Shown: positions 1-64,000, numbered from the stretch's first letter. The stretch is DNA of 64,000 nt from Scylla paramamosain (GCF_035594125.1 NC_087160.1:27766932-27830931), one strand, 5' to 3'. Notes: a model not told the origin generated them from the sequence alone. A program made the numbers and translations.

Positions 1-49278
<49,278 letters not shown>

Positions 49279-50503
49279 AGCCACCCTTGCAACGGGCTCC
49301 CTCGCCCACGCTACGGGAGGCCAGCCCAGGCTCACTTGCTGCCACTTGGGGCTCCCATCATGTGTGCTGAGCCTCTCTGACACCCACACCCATGGTCACC
49401 TAAGGCAAAACCACCACCACGTTGTTCTTCAGGGCAACGAGGATAGGCTGCTTGGCAGCGTGGCTGATTGTTGCCCTGCACACAGGGCTTTTCTCAGCCC
49501 TCAGCCCACACTGGCTGAGTTCTCATACCAAGTGCTCACAACACATGCACAGGTTCACTACAAAGTTTCTTGACGAAAGTTCTACTATCTTGGTAAAGAA
49601 CAAATGGGTTGCTTTATTTCTGACTGTAAGCACTGTGGGTACAGAGAGCACACATGCCCAGGGGGATGCTCAAGTAACAGTCAGACTAGAGGACATGGTA
49701 CATAGGACATTGGCAGCTGCTGAACGGATCATTGTGGCAAGGGGAGCCCAGTGGGCAGTGCAGAGGAGCAAGGGTAGTCAGGAGGCCCACTGGTGACACA
49801 TCACTTCTTAGCTGCCAAGTAGCATCCTTAATAATCTGAAAGAAAATAAAAATCATTAGGTTTCATTTTAATGCAATTTTATGTTTCTAATGTCCATATC
49901 CTTATTTCAAATTCATAAATGAAGAGAAAATCAAAATACCTTTAGTATCTAACTTGCATTTTAAAATCTGATCATCATTTAATATTCACTGTGGAAACTG
50001 AAGTCAATACTGGCAGTTGGCATTCAGTGTGCTCCATCAATAATCCAAAATGCAGTTTTCTTTTCACTTGCCCTATATACAAAAAAGTCTGTTTTAACTA
50101 TCCTCAATTTTCTAACTTCTAAAAATAACATACACCTCAGAAAACACCAAATTTGTATATAATATAATAATGCAAATGATCACAACACAAAGTACAAAGC
50201 TGGCAGTGGTAATTATTTCTTAGCAGTAAGTATATAGTAACCAGCACCAACAACCTCCCAATCATGCTTGTACATTGTATTCTGATAACATTTTGAATCA
50301 TACCAAAAACAACACAAAATAATATATATTGCTACTATCACAACAAATCATCCAGCCATGATTGCTTACATTATACTCCTAAAGAGATGATTATGCCAAA
50401 AATAAAACAAGAAAACAAAAGTATAACAAGCACACATCACCCAACCACCCCATGGAAAACATAGTTGTTCTTGACCACACAACCATGCAAGTTCATGTTG
50501 TAT

Positions 50504-50506
<3 letters not shown>
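49279..50506. other. upstream of the p190 start codon, no second gene recognised
   Basis: 49279-49800 is moderately GC-rich and may hold 5' untranslated sequence; an acceptor-like GGTTTTGCCTTAG lies near 49400 on the minus strand. Plus-strand frames here are antisense shadows of exon 1. From 49850 the sequence is AT-rich and unrecognised. Confidence 0.5.

Positions 50507-50588
<82 letters not shown>
50507..50588. repeat. (TC)n microsatellite
   Basis: About 82 bp of TC. Confidence 0.99.
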
Positions 50589-50592
<4 letters not shown>

Positions 50593-50984
50593 CCTTTCAA
50601 GAATACTACCAATTAATTAAAAAAAGTCAACTACAACAATTACAACCAGTTCAGAACTTCAAAGATGCTAAAAAAGATAATAGTTGTAATGATGGATAAG
50701 ATACATAAAAGTTTCTAACAGCTGGAACCTTGATACAAATCCAATTCACACCTGCACAAGCACCATGTTTCCCCTCACTCACTCTGTCCCTTACCACAAC
50801 CAGTAAAATCAATAGGAGGTAGAGACAGAGCAGGGAAAGTCACACACACACTCTTTGACTGCTCTCTTTCCTCAATGAACACATCAACTTTCCTACACAT
50901 AGACACTGTGTCTGTGTCCATGATACTACTACAGAGAAGCAAAGTGAAAATGGATCTTCTCAGTAAGTCCAGCTATCAAATGTG

Positions 50985-51102
<118 letters not shown>

Positions 51103-51545
51103 TCAAGAAGAGCAACACTTCAAACTCTTCAATCTAATGATCTCTACCCACTCTGGCTGACACCTACTCTTTGAACTCATTTCCTCTCTAAGTCATGTCG
51201 AGTTGTGTTTCTATTACAAATATCTTAACACCACACAGATGTTTGGACACTAAACCCCCAGAGAGAGAGAGAGAGAGAGTACTACACTGTTTATCCTGTC
51301 CCAGTAATATGACACTGCCAACTGCACTCACACACACTCACATAAAATATATTAAAAGTACTTTTTTGTTCCTTTTTAATAAGAGAACAAAGGATAAGTT
51401 ATAATGAAGTCATGAAAATTACAACTATTATGTCTAGTCTTCTAACTATCCATCTTGTGGAGAAATCTGTCATTGTGTAATGTTCAGTTTCAGGTCGTCT
51501 GGAGTGCCAAATGACTTCCATCACCATGGCACTTGTCTGAAGTTT

Positions 51546-51762
<217 letters not shown>

Positions 51763-51987
51763 TCGATGCACTTGAGAGGAGAAAGTGAAGGAGTAGGTGA
51801 GAGTGAAGTAGGTTGGACACCATCACCACCAGGAACGTGATAGCCCTCTACACCACCACCACCACAACTACCTTTTTTCTCCTCTAGAGTCTAGACCCAC
51901 GCACACTCTCCATACAACCCTTTCCCCTATACCTCCCTCACTCTCCCAAACCCCCCACCACCGCCGGCCTCCCTCCCACTCCCTTAC

Positions 51988-52110
51988 CTTCCTTCTTCCC
52001 TCTCTCAAGGTCGCTGGCTCTCGGCGTGAGGCACTACATCATTATTATTAACCCACGGCCTCGCGCAGGATGCAAGATGAACGTGGCTACAGCAGAAGGC
52101 ACTGAAGAAG
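51988..52110 (-). other. candidate 5' untranslated exon of p190 RhoGAP
   Basis: On the minus strand a CpG-containing stretch ends at a good donor, GAAG|GTAAGG, at 51988/51987. It lies 2.7 kb upstream of the start-codon exon, on the same strand, in the CpG-richer zone. No protein homology is visible. The upper limit is arbitrary because no acceptor or start site could be fixed. Inference only. Confidence 0.3.
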
Positions 52111-52169
52111 GCAGAGGATGACGGGAAGGAAGAGGAAGAGAGGGACGGTAAAACTTTCCGACAAGCAAA

Positions 52170-52173
<4 letters not shown>

Positions 52174-52241
<68 letters not shown>
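52174..52241. repeat. (GA)n microsatellite
   Basis: About 68 bp of GA next to the candidate leader exon. Confidence 0.99.
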
Positions 52242-52244
<3 letters not shown>

Positions 52245-52569
52245 ATATATCTCGCCTAGCCACACAAATACGAATGGTTTCCAAAAAGTTCTTCGCACGT
52301 ACCTTACCACCCGACAATATCGACCGTTGCGTACGTCTCCCCTTTCCCACTCCCCCCACCTACCACCACCCTCTCTCCCCAACTCACACCACGCTCCCTC
52401 TCCCCCCTTAAATCCCTCCACGACCCCCCCCAAACATGACTCCCTCCAAACCTCACCCCGCTGGTATATCCCACCACGCCATGACCCTCTCCCCTCCCCA
52501 CTACACCCACCCACAAACAGCCGCCTCTTGTATACCTACTTGTCAACTCCCACCAACTACTCTTCACCT

Positions 52570-52658
52570 GTTAACACACACACACACACACACACACACG
52601 CAACCTGTCATTCCACTCCCCCTACCAACCTCCCTTTAATCCCTCGCTTCGCCTCCTC

Positions 52659-52746
<88 letters not shown>
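52570..52746. repeat. (CA)n and (TC)n microsatellites
   Basis: About 30 bp of CA, a C-rich spacer, then about 78 bp of TC. Confidence 0.99.
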
Positions 52747-52748
<2 letters not shown>

Positions 52749-52904
52749 TATATACATACATACAAACCCCATGTATTGATTTCCCGTTCATTCAATACTG
52801 TGTGTGTGTGTTGAGGGGCAGGCAGACAGCAGGGTGTGCCGTGGGAAAAGGGAAAGGTGGAACGAGGAGGAGGAGGAGGAGGGACAAGCGGGAAAGAACG
52901 CATG

Positions 52905-53041
<137 letters not shown>

Positions 53042-53247
53042 CAGTGTAATTGGAGGGGAAAAGAGGAAGGGGAGAAGAACGCGCTGGGGGGAGAGAGGGG
53101 GAAAAAGAGGGGAGGGGAATACTATGGCAGCGAGCAGAGGAAAGAGAGCAGCAGAGGGGAGGGAGGGAGGGAGGGAGGGGAGATGAGGGAGGAAAAGAGG
53201 GGTGAGGTGGTGGGACTTATGGCAGTAAAGGGAAGCGAAGAACTAGA

Positions 53248-53461
<214 letters not shown>

Positions 53462-53785
53462 AAACAGGGTGGAGGAGGAAGATGGGGGGAGGGTAGGATA
53501 AGAGGGGTAAGAGGGAAGGGAGAGGGAAGTATTGGTGTCCTGTCCGGTCCCCTCTCCCTCTTCCCTCCCTTCATTTAGACCTTTCCTCTTCCTCCCTCGA
53601 CCCCTCTCCATTAATTATGCCTTCCCCCTCCTCCTCCTCCTCACTGCCATCTCGGACATCTACTGTCTCCTCCTGCTACTGGGCAACATAATTCACTGCC
53701 AATGCACTTGTCTTCCTCCTCCTCCTCCTGTTATCTCACCTCGTACTAATATTACTTTCATGGTTCCTTTAATATTTTATCTGCA

Positions 53786-53787
<2 letters not shown>

Positions 53788-53857
<70 letters not shown>

Positions 53858-53940
53858 CAACTCATTGATTTTTTTTGTATGCGCGGGTGCGCGCGCGCAC
53901 GCACGCACGCACAAACACCAAAAGTAAATTATGAGAATAC

Positions 53941-54012
<72 letters not shown>
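53788..54012. repeat. (TC)n, GC-alternating run, and (GA)n
   Basis: About 66 bp of TC, then GTGCGCGCGCGCACGCACGC near 53887-53911 (a Z-DNA-type alternating run), then about 69 bp of GA at 53944. TC and GA facing each other form a large imperfect palindrome. Confidence 0.97.
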
Positions 54013-54016
<4 letters not shown>

Positions 54017-54195
54017 CTTCTCCCCCTTCGCTTTTTCAAGATGAAATGATGAATGTTAATGATGAAAAATTAAATAAAATGGGTCAAGGACAAGTAATTA
54101 GACTACAGTGAAGTTATAAAAAAGCGCACAACAAATTACATAGTGAAATATTTCTTTTAGCTCACTAAAACAGCAAGTGCAAGGCGATAATTAAT

Positions 54196-54284
<89 letters not shown>

Positions 54285-54375
54285 CCTCACCAGGAAACCG
54301 ACACTGCCTCTAAAATCGCCACCATCACACGCTACATACATACATACATACATACATACATACATACATACGTAC
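54196..54375. repeat. (GA)n and (CATA)n microsatellites
   Basis: About 86 bp of GA with one phase slip, then about 42 bp of CATA. Confidence 0.98.
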
Positions 54376-54880
54376 GTACACACGAGAGGAAATTAATAAC
54401 TTGGTTAGAAATGATAAAAAAGGAAGCAAAAATAAACACGGCGAGGAAAGAGGAAGAAAAACTGAGATGAGACCGGTGGATGAGGGAGAAGGCAAGGAAT
54501 GGGAGCCGCATAAAGAAAACTATTTAATCAAAAAAGAAAACGGGACGAGGGAAGGGGAGAGCCAGAACTAATCAATCATATTCCTACTATACTAAGCCTT
54601 ATATTCTTCTTGATTGATGGTATTAATGCAGTAGATAAGTTAAGAATTCATAAAACACCGCCTTTAGGAAAAGCCGCTACAATCACGTTTCCTCTGTATT
54701 AAGCTTTTATACTGGCTAATGGTCCTGTGGAACGCTACCATTCACAAAACATATCCCTGCACAGGCTCCCAACACACACACCCACACGTACATAAACATG
54801 AGTACAGCGCATACCGAAGTGGGAAATGTACGAGTTTCCTGAGTGATGTGAAGACGAAACAAATTGTCCAAAATATCTTG

Positions 54881-55033
<153 letters not shown>

Positions 55034-55573
55034 CAGTATGTATAGCGTCCAGTCAGCAACCCACAATTTTTCCCATCCCTGATCAAACCAACTGATTGGA
55101 CCACAACAAACGTGACGAGATTAAATCAACCAAAGAAAGGCCATAAATAACAGAGCAACAACAGGTGTAAGATCATAGAAAACGACAGCAAAGTATCTCC
55201 AGGTGAAACTTACCTCCACACACACACACACACACACACCGCTATCTCCCCTGACAGGCACAGATGTTATTATATAGCAAAGAACTCAAAATTCAGTAGC
55301 AAGAAAGGTCCCACAGTGACTTAAAGGAAGAGGAGATGGAGGACGAAGAGAAAACTATCATTCTGTCAATCTGTTTCTTTATAGGGGATGAGTAAGACGG
55401 CGGTGCCCTCGTGGACTCAACAAACATTGAAAGAGAAGGGTGGGTCAGTGGCCATAGTGGAATGGCTGGTTATTGCTGACTAACTGAATGACTGACTGAC
55501 TGACAGACCGAATGACTGATTGATTAGTTCAGAGATTCATTCATTCCCTGATCGACTGCCTTACTAACAAAAT

Positions 55574-55651
<78 letters not shown>
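55574..55651. repeat. (GTA)n microsatellite
   Basis: About 26 GTA units. Confidence 0.99.
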
Positions 55652-55652
<1 letters not shown>

Positions 55653-55689
55653 CTTGAACTTCTATCTCAGATAAAACTTTTCCTTCATT

Positions 55690-55925
55690 TCGCCGCTTTG
55701 TGCCCCTCCACACCCACCTGTCCCTCTCAGCCGTTCTCACTCACACCCCTAGACCGCCCTCACCCCGTCAACGATCACCACAGTGGCACGGGATGTTACT
55801 GTGGCCACGCCCGCCGCCACAACCAGCCAGCCACCACGCCAGGCCCAACCAAAGCTGTCTTATCGTGTGAGGGATTGCTGCTTACGCCTCGCCTCGCACA
55901 CCCGCCAGCTGGTAGGGGAAACACA
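55690..55925. other. CpG-rich patch between microsatellites
   Basis: GC-rich with several CG steps; plus-strand frames are open but show no homology. Possible regulatory or leader-exon sequence. Confidence 0.3.
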
Positions 55926-55927
55926 TA

Positions 55928-55932
<5 letters not shown>

Positions 55933-56025
<93 letters not shown>

Positions 56026-56140
56026 GCGCACGTGCATACGCCACCACATCTTTGTTGTGACTCCAGTCCTCAGTATTGCTTTTTATTTCCCAGTGGTGGT
56101 AGCAGCAGGCAGCAGCAGCAGCAGCAGCTGCAGCAGTAGT

Positions 56141-56205
<65 letters not shown>

Positions 56206-56228
56206 TAGTTAGTAGTAGTAGTAGTAGA
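55933..56228. repeat. (TC)n, (GCA)n and (GTA)n microsatellites
   Basis: TC with two CCTC slips (to 56023), CAG/GCA units near 56101-56135, then about 90 bp of GTA. Confidence 0.97.
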
Positions 56229-56750
56229 GGTGGAATGAAGGTAGAGGGCGGTGGTGGAGGTGGTAGTAGTCCAAGTAGTAGCGGCGGCAGTACCAGTAGC
56301 AAGCAGCAGTACCAGCAGAAGCAGTGGCAACAACAGCAAAAATTGCAGCAGCAGTAGTGCAGTAATATAGTATCCTATCATATACATACTTTTCTGTGCA
56401 CCTTTCCACAAGTTGATCACCAATACCAAGAGAGGAAGGAGAGAAAAGAGTATCAAGGTACCTGTGGAAATGTATCATACCCAGCCCGCTGTGGAACTCC
56501 CTCACTATGCTGCAGTCTACTTTAAGAGAGGCACCCATGACGCCCTTTTTATCTTTGTACCTTATATTTCCCATACCTATCATTATTATTGCTATTTTTT
56601 TTTTTCCTCGTTTACCTTTTTAAACTCCTCCTCCGATATCACATAGAAGACGAAGAAGAAGAAGATCTAGAAGAAAATAAACAAATAGATACTGATTGAT
56701 TTCTAACTTTTGGGTCCGCAACAAGGTTGTATGGCGCCATAGGAGTAAAG

Positions 56751-57048
<298 letters not shown>

Positions 57049-57123
57049 CAAAAACTAGCTATACAAACAGCCAAACACAAATTAGATCATAGAGCTAGCC
57101 GTGTCCACCACAAAGGATGACAC

Positions 57124-57331
<208 letters not shown>

Positions 57332-57599
57332 ATATAAGCCAAATCAATCCATCAAATTGAACAACACAGAGGGCAAAAATAAGAATATAATAAAACTAAA
57401 TAGAAAAAAAGAAACAAGAAACAAGAAACAAAAAGGAGAGAGGCAGCACAGCACTACGATGAGTAAACAACACGTATATATAGATAAACATACACAGACA
57501 CAAACACAGATACACAAATAAATAAACAAATAAAGAGGGGAAAAAAACAATTGAAGTAAGCACAATGGCAAACAGAATCAGACGAGGACGAGGACGGAC

Positions 57600-57791
57600 T
57601 AGGAGGAGGAGGAGGAGGAGGAGGAGGAGGAGGAGGAGGAGGAGGAGGAGGAGGAGGAGGAGGGAGGAGGAGGAAGCAACGCAAAGCAAAGCAAGAAACA
57701 ACAAACGTGAGGCAAAACGAGAAACTGGGAAAGAGGGAGGAGGAGGAGGAGGAGGAGGAGGAGGAGGAGGAGGAGGAGGAGGAGGAGGAGT
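57600..57791. repeat. two (GGA)n arrays
   Basis: 57600-57671 and 57737-57791, both GGA on the plus strand. Confidence 0.98.
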
Positions 57792-58337
57792 CGGGTATTA
57801 CTGTCTATTGATCTGGTCTAGGTGCGCTCCTGTCTTGTCTATTCCACTCAGTCTGCCCTAACACTGACGGCCTCCACCTCCTCTTCCACTTCACTCCCCA
57901 CCATTTTCCTCTCCTCTCCTCTCGCTCTTCCCATCCCTACCAGCACAGCATCCACCTCTCCACTCAGTTGCCACCCCTTCCTCTCCCCATGTCTCCCTTT
58001 CCAGGTTCTCCTCCACTCTACCTCCTCTCCCCACTCCCCACTCCTCTTTCCTGCTCTCCCTCCCCCTCCACTTTCACAGCTATTTCTCCACTCCAACCTC
58101 TAGCTCCACCTTTAAACTGCCTCCTCCTCCTCCTCCTCCTCCTGTGCCTCTCTCTTCCACCATTTCCAGTGCCACCACCTCCAGTGTTTTCCCACTCTTC
58201 TTGTTCTTGTTCTTCTTCCTCCTCCTCCTCCTCCATCATCTCCAAAGTGTCTCTTCCTCTTCCTTTTTGATAACCTCCTCCTGCTATCTCACTTGCAACA
58301 CCCCCCCCCCCAAAGTGTCTCCTCCCCTCCGTCCACT

Positions 58338-58339
<2 letters not shown>

Positions 58340-58421
<82 letters not shown>
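58340..58421. repeat. (TC)n microsatellite
   Basis: About 82 bp of TC inside a pyrimidine-rich plus-strand stretch (57840-58560). Confidence 0.99.
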
Positions 58422-58422
<1 letters not shown>

Positions 58423-58568
58423 CATTCACTGTGCTGCCACCTCAGTTTTCCACAGTGCCTCCACCTCCTCTCCATTCCCACCTACAGCTCCAGTAGTGCC
58501 TTCAGTTTCCACCGTCCAGTGTCACCTTCACCTTCTCTACCCTGCCTCTAAGTATTCCCTATCCACTC

Positions 58569-58574
<6 letters not shown>

Positions 58575-58608
<34 letters not shown>

Positions 58609-58695
58609 CTCTGCTGCCCTCACCTCTACCACCAGCAAGCCACACAGTTACAAAGCCTCTACAAAATCTGCCTGCCTGACAATCCTGTTGCCCCG

Positions 58696-58727
<32 letters not shown>
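58575..58727. repeat. two (CA)n microsatellites
   Basis: About 33 bp at 58575 and about 29 bp at 58699. Confidence 0.98.
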
Positions 58728-58728
<1 letters not shown>

Positions 58729-58834
58729 GACCTACAACAACACGCAGTAAAGGTCAGGCAAGCGAGAGAAAAGAGAGGGTTAAGTATATGAATAAAAACA
58801 AGCACATGCATACACACGCAAATCATCATCATAA

Positions 58835-58837
<3 letters not shown>

Positions 58838-58903
<66 letters not shown>

Positions 58904-59008
58904 AAAGGAGCAGAGCCAAGAGGTGATTCTCCGAGTCCTTAGGGGTAAGTGAGGAGGAGGAGGAGGAGGAGGAGGAGGAGGAGGAGGAGGAGGAGGAGGA
59001 GGAGGAGA
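58838..59008. repeat. (TC)n and (GGA)n microsatellites
   Basis: About 65 bp of TC and about 59 bp of GGA. Confidence 0.98.
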
Positions 59009-59296
59009 GAAAAAAAATCATGATAATGAGAATAAGAGCGTGAAGATTGACAAGGTGGAGAAGGAAGGCGGTTAGACAATGGGAGCAAGGAGAAACAAAA
59101 AAGAACACAAAGGAAGAACGAAAAGCAGCAGACATCCCGGTCTTTACAAGGCAATTCGCGATGAGCTACACTACCTAACCTACGTAAAGTATGACGGGCA
59201 CGATAGTAAAGGCGAAGGCTCTCCTCCCATACACCATCAAAACAAGAACGGCATAGAAGAATGAAGAAAAGGACAGGGAAGAAAACAAAACGTAGA

Positions 59297-59569
<273 letters not shown>

Positions 59570-59599
59570 TTTGAGGGGGAGGGGAAAACAAGAGAGCGA

Positions 59600-60600
59600 G
59601 CGGTGGTGTGAGCAAGTCTCAAGTGGGGGATTGGAGAGGGAAGGCGGCAGGTCCTCGCACCTGTCCCGGCACTTCAGACACGCGGCCTCTCTCACTGTGG
59701 CCCCGGCGGGAGAGAAGTAAGAGACAAGATAAGAGGAGGGAGTTAAGGGTGAGGCTCCAAGGCCGGCAGTTCCTCCAGCTCGTGACGGTACACCGAGGAA
59801 GCCACCGTACCGTTATCAAGTGTGACGAGGCGATCCACAGACTTACACAGCGCGGTTATTGGATGGACAGACTTGACACCGTCTAGTCATAAGAAACAGG
59901 CGAGGCAGCAGATTGAACCACACCTCCCGCCCCCATGATGAACACCGCTTCATGGCAAGGCCACGTCGCAGGTCATCCTGTCAGGTCCGCCGGTTTGGCT
60001 GGTTTGAGAGGCGGAGTGGTGGCACGCCAGACCTGCCCCTGCTGCCAGACTTCCGCCCTTTGCTCTTCGAAGGCAGCAATGCCTGTGGCGTGATGGGCAC
60101 GCAATGACCTGGCGGCACCTTGGTGCAGGAAGAGCAGCAGCAGCAGCAGCTTGGTGCGGTGGTTGGTTAGTAGCACGTGTTGCCTCCAGCAACGTCGTGA
60201 GGAAGCGGTACCTTCTCCACCACAGTCGGTGTAACACTGCCGCTAGGCGGCTCACACGACAGCTCTGTCCTGTGAAGAGGAGCAGCGCCACGCTCCCTAG
60301 GCCCCCCCACCTTGCCAGCCATCAAGCCTGTCGCCAAAGAGATTCCACCTCAGGGTGAGCTGACCCGGCAGCAGCAACAGCATGGAGTGCCACCCGCGCT
60401 CCGGGTGTCAGACTTCGAAGCTAACTTTATCTCATCCTCAGCAGGAGACTCGCTCCCCTGCTGCTTCGCTCTGCCTTCACGACCACGAGTGGAATTCTTA
60501 GAGCTGAAAGAAAACTTCCTCCCGGCAATAACCACAATCCGCGCCGCCGCCTGGCCTGCCGGGCTCCGCTCACACGCCCCCACATATTATTTAAGCCTCC
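59600..60600. promoter_or_regulatory. CpG-rich segment, possible promoter region
   Basis: CG dinucleotides are frequent here, as are GC-rich words, in contrast to the AT-rich introns. Similar but shorter CpG-rich patches occur near 51960-52340 and 55690-55920. The segment lies upstream of the p190 start on the coding-strand side, so a promoter for that gene or a divergent neighbour is plausible. No TATA box, initiator or open frame with recognisable homology was found. Confidence 0.3.
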
Positions 60601-60831
60601 ACCCACACCACACATCCATGTCTCTCTCTAAATTTCAAAGAAAAATATATCCAGTTTTTATTATATAATTAAGTATTTCCTTTAAATATAATCACGCTTC
60701 TTTTAGCACGCGGACTATTCCCCGGCCACCTGCAGTCCCCACCTCAACTCCTCCCCCAACCTACTTCAGGCACTCACCACACGTATTCACCTTCCACCTG
60801 CTGTTGAGTCACGTCAACTGACTCATATTCC

Positions 60832-61064
<233 letters not shown>

Positions 61065-61469
61065 CACCACCACTCCCCACCTGCCACGAGACTATTACAC
61101 TAAACATCCACATCACAGGTCACGATGACCCTCTCCCCACAATTACAACACCGACACGGCAAACACTTGCATTCTTAGCCATCACATTACCTTGCTCACG
61201 CCTGGAGAAGAGCGACTTTATAAACCAGTATAGCATCACGTAAATAATAACAGTAACATAAACAATAATGTCACGTAAAATCGATCTTGCTACTATAATA
61301 GGGAAGGGAGGGACAGAGAGGACAAGGCGGCGCCCCAACAAAGGAAAAGTGGCGAGCGTGGTAGCAGAAGCAGCAGCACCACCACCACCACTACCACCGG
61401 CATACACCGGCAGCTCCGCCTCCAGTTGTGTATGTGCAGGGGTCGTTGCTGCTGCTGCTGCCGCCGCCG

Positions 61470-61471
<2 letters not shown>

Positions 61472-61537
<66 letters not shown>
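61472..61537. repeat. (CT)n microsatellite
   Basis: About 66 bp of CT directly after a CTG/CCG run. Confidence 0.98.
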
Positions 61538-61539
<2 letters not shown>

Positions 61540-61757
61540 AGTTTCTTGATGTACCCCATAGGTAACCTGCTACTGGACTTTAAAGAAATGCCACAAAATA
61601 TTACGAGAAAGTGTGATAAAGGTCAGTGTGACCATTATGTGTGATTGAAAGAGTCTCCATGAAGCAAAACCAACCTTAACTGGGTTCACCAGTGGCGGCG
61701 TGTGGCCTTTTTAAATATTCAAGTCATTACAACTAAATCACTTCCTACTTTACCTAC

Positions 61758-61800
61758 CTTCTACGAGTTTGTTGTCGAGCTGTGAGTCCTCAACATTTAT
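61758..61800 (-). other. candidate 43-nt exon on the minus strand
   Basis: The segment is bounded by a textbook acceptor (TTTTTTTCTCTGCTTTTCAG, a long pyrimidine tract) and a good donor (GAAG|GTAGGTA). One frame is fully open and reads INVEDSQLDNKLVE; another contains a short upstream ORF. I do not recognise the peptide. It could be an untranslated or alternative leader exon of p190 RhoGAP, or a small coding exon of an unseen neighbouring gene. Confidence 0.45.
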
Positions 61801-62063
61801 CTGAAAAGCAGAGAAAAAAATTAGGTACACTGTGAGACTGAGCGCAACTGAATAAAATGTGAACGAACACACACACGCACACGATGAAGATGGGCATATG
61901 TTAATACTACCAAATAACGCAATAGATCATTTCAATGCACTACCAGGAGCAATATGAGCAAGCTGTATAAATAAACACCCCCAAAAAATACGACGATCTG
62001 ATATTAGAAAATGAAACATTACGAGTCCTATAAAAAATATAGACGATAGATAGGCGCGCGCGT

Positions 62064-62066
<3 letters not shown>

Positions 62067-62144
<78 letters not shown>
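62067..62144. repeat. (CA)n microsatellite
   Basis: About 78 bp of CA preceded by a GCGCGCG run. Confidence 0.99.
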
Positions 62145-62145
<1 letters not shown>

Positions 62146-62601
62146 TCAACTCAAAACTGATCAAAACAGATAACAAGGTAACACACTGTTCTGTTATAGT
62201 TTTGGTCAGGCCACAGCATGAAAAGCGCAATATGACATCATAGTCGTAGTGCCCAGATACAATGCGATCAACCAACCAACCTAACACTGAAAAATGCGAC
62301 ACAGAAAATTATCAAGATCTCTGCCAATAATTAGTAGAATGATACAACGACCGGTTATTCTAGTAAATGGTGGGTAGCACATAATTATGTAAATGTAAAA
62401 AAGTACCTGCGTACACTGAGACAAACGCATCCTTACAAGAAAAATGTAATTAGACCAAAATATGTGACAACATTGGAACAACACTGATGACTGATAATAA
62501 TAATAATAATAATAATAATAATATAAATAAATAAATAAATAAATCAGCAGCACATAACAGAAACTGCGACGAGCACAAAACACTAAAGCAAGACCTTAAG
62601 C

Positions 62602-62941
<340 letters not shown>

Positions 62942-62949
62942 CCTTAAGC

Positions 62950-64000
62950 ATAACACCCACATGTAAGTCTGCAAAAATTAACCAAGATTACAATTTCTAT
63001 CAGCAGTTGAGCAACAAATAACTGGCTGCCTAATAACCCATTGTAAATAACAATTACTACGATGCTGAACACTACAAGGAACCTACACTAGCAGACACAC
63101 AACCTTTCGTGCTCACCTGTCTCTAAACCTTTTAAGCCTCTGAAGGGAGCGGTATGTATTAATCTACTCCCCTCAGTCATATATATAGTACACAGTCTCG
63201 CCTGGGTCACCACCAAGTCCCATTTACTTTACCAAATCCACGTGGTGAGATATGTGTTGGCTTTCAGCTGTCCTGCCTGGCCTGGGTTCAAATAATCCCC
63301 GCCTTGGTAATCACATGGTATTGCAAAATGTGTTACCTAATCTTTATTCAAAGACTATGTGCAACAATAATAATTTCATAATTTATTCCTAGATTATATA
63401 GCAATGCAATATGTGATAACATGTTAGTTTTCAAGTAATATATACAGTAATAGATATTTTGGACAACTCCTAATAAACCATACAACTCTGTAAAATGCAT
63501 TACCTAGTTCTTTGAAACACTCAAGTCATCTTTGCTGCATACAATACAATCTCTAAGCTCTATGTTTACAATATTCATAGTGAAAAGACAAACTTATTTT
63601 TCCACCTTTCACAGGCATAAATCTTTCCTTTATAACATCAACAGCCTTTCCCGCTTACTTGACTGTAACCAACTGCTGCATTTCTTTTCCAAACCTTCGT
63701 TTCACACAAATCTTGTAATAATGGTAATACTGCATGAATAAAAAAAAAATTACATGTCACAAAGCACGCTAGCCAGTCTTCATTAATAATATAAGATTTC
63801 TCTTCAAATTATGCATCCTCTTACTTTTTTATTGTAATCTTTTACCTTTAAATCATCTTAGCCCGTTCCACATTCCCCTTCCTCCTTTTTTTTTTTAAAG
63901 GAAAGCATAACACGCACCAGTATTTCAGTTATTACTTCCTTTACACTTCATACATATGCACAGCCATCCCTTTTGTTGCTTTCATGCTCTGCACTTATTT
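62950..64000. other. right end of window, nothing recognised
   Basis: AT-rich sequence. A good donor-like site GACAG|GTGAGC lies on the minus strand near 63117, but no convincing exon could be attached to it. Confidence 0.5.

Noticed and set aside
59608..60668. CpG-zone frames of 80-118 codons as a neighbouring gene
   Set aside because: Long frames are expected in GC-rich sequence; no domain, start context or splice pattern supports any of them.
63050..63190. An exon on the minus strand ending at the GACAG|GTGAGC donor near 63117
   Set aside because: The frame before it has a stop close upstream and no acceptor of quality; evidence too thin to list as a feature.

Overview
The window looks like nuclear DNA of a decapod crustacean, probably a crab. 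The reasons are its very dense long dinucleotide arrays (GA/TC, CA/TG, TA), the decapod-style LINE families, a tRNA-headed SINE and an arthropod-like host gene with many introns. Nothing resembles bacterial operons, and almost all open frames over 60 codons are microsatellite translations. The species is inferred from memory of such repeats; no search was run.

One cellular gene was recognised: a p190-type RhoGAP (RhoGAPp190 in flies, ARHGAP35/ARHGAP5 in vertebrates) on the minus strand. Thirteen coding exons run from the ATG at 49278 down to 1506. Every junction is GT..AG and every phase closes, giving 2369 nt (about 790 codons). They encode the N-terminal GTPase-like domain (exons 1-5), four FF domains (exons 5-9) and the first pseudo-GTPase domain (exons 10-13). 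The second pseudo-GTPase and the catalytic RhoGAP domain must lie beyond position 1, outside the window.

The introns hold the rest. Intron 5 alone is 21.1 kb (18141-39254). Retroelements: LINE fragments at 1-802, 3262-4010, 4020-4975, 5640-6080, 7530-9760, 23765-24340, 29893-32340 (with a truncated copy of itself inserted), 32540-33200 and 36922-38960; a SINE at 36640-36905; and a Penelope-like element at 44853-46562 with inverted terminal copies. DNA transposons were recognised from paired termini and target-site duplications: a PIF/Harbinger-like MITE (8475-9063, TAA), pogo/Tigger-like MITEs (10211-10660 and 28063-28532, TA), a TTAA element (22230-23542) and hAT-like elements (2759-3245 and 62602-62941). 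Two minisatellite arrays of one family lie in opposite orientation at 27245-27645 and 33415-33990.

From about 49.3 kb rightward lies sequence upstream of the ATG. It is more GC- and CpG-rich, packed with microsatellites, and probably contains the promoter and untranslated leader exons. Two candidate small exons with good splice signals were found (end at 51988; 61758-61800). The last kilobase is AT-rich with nothing recognised. All alignments and repeat limits were read by eye, so boundaries of old repeats are approximate by tens of bases.
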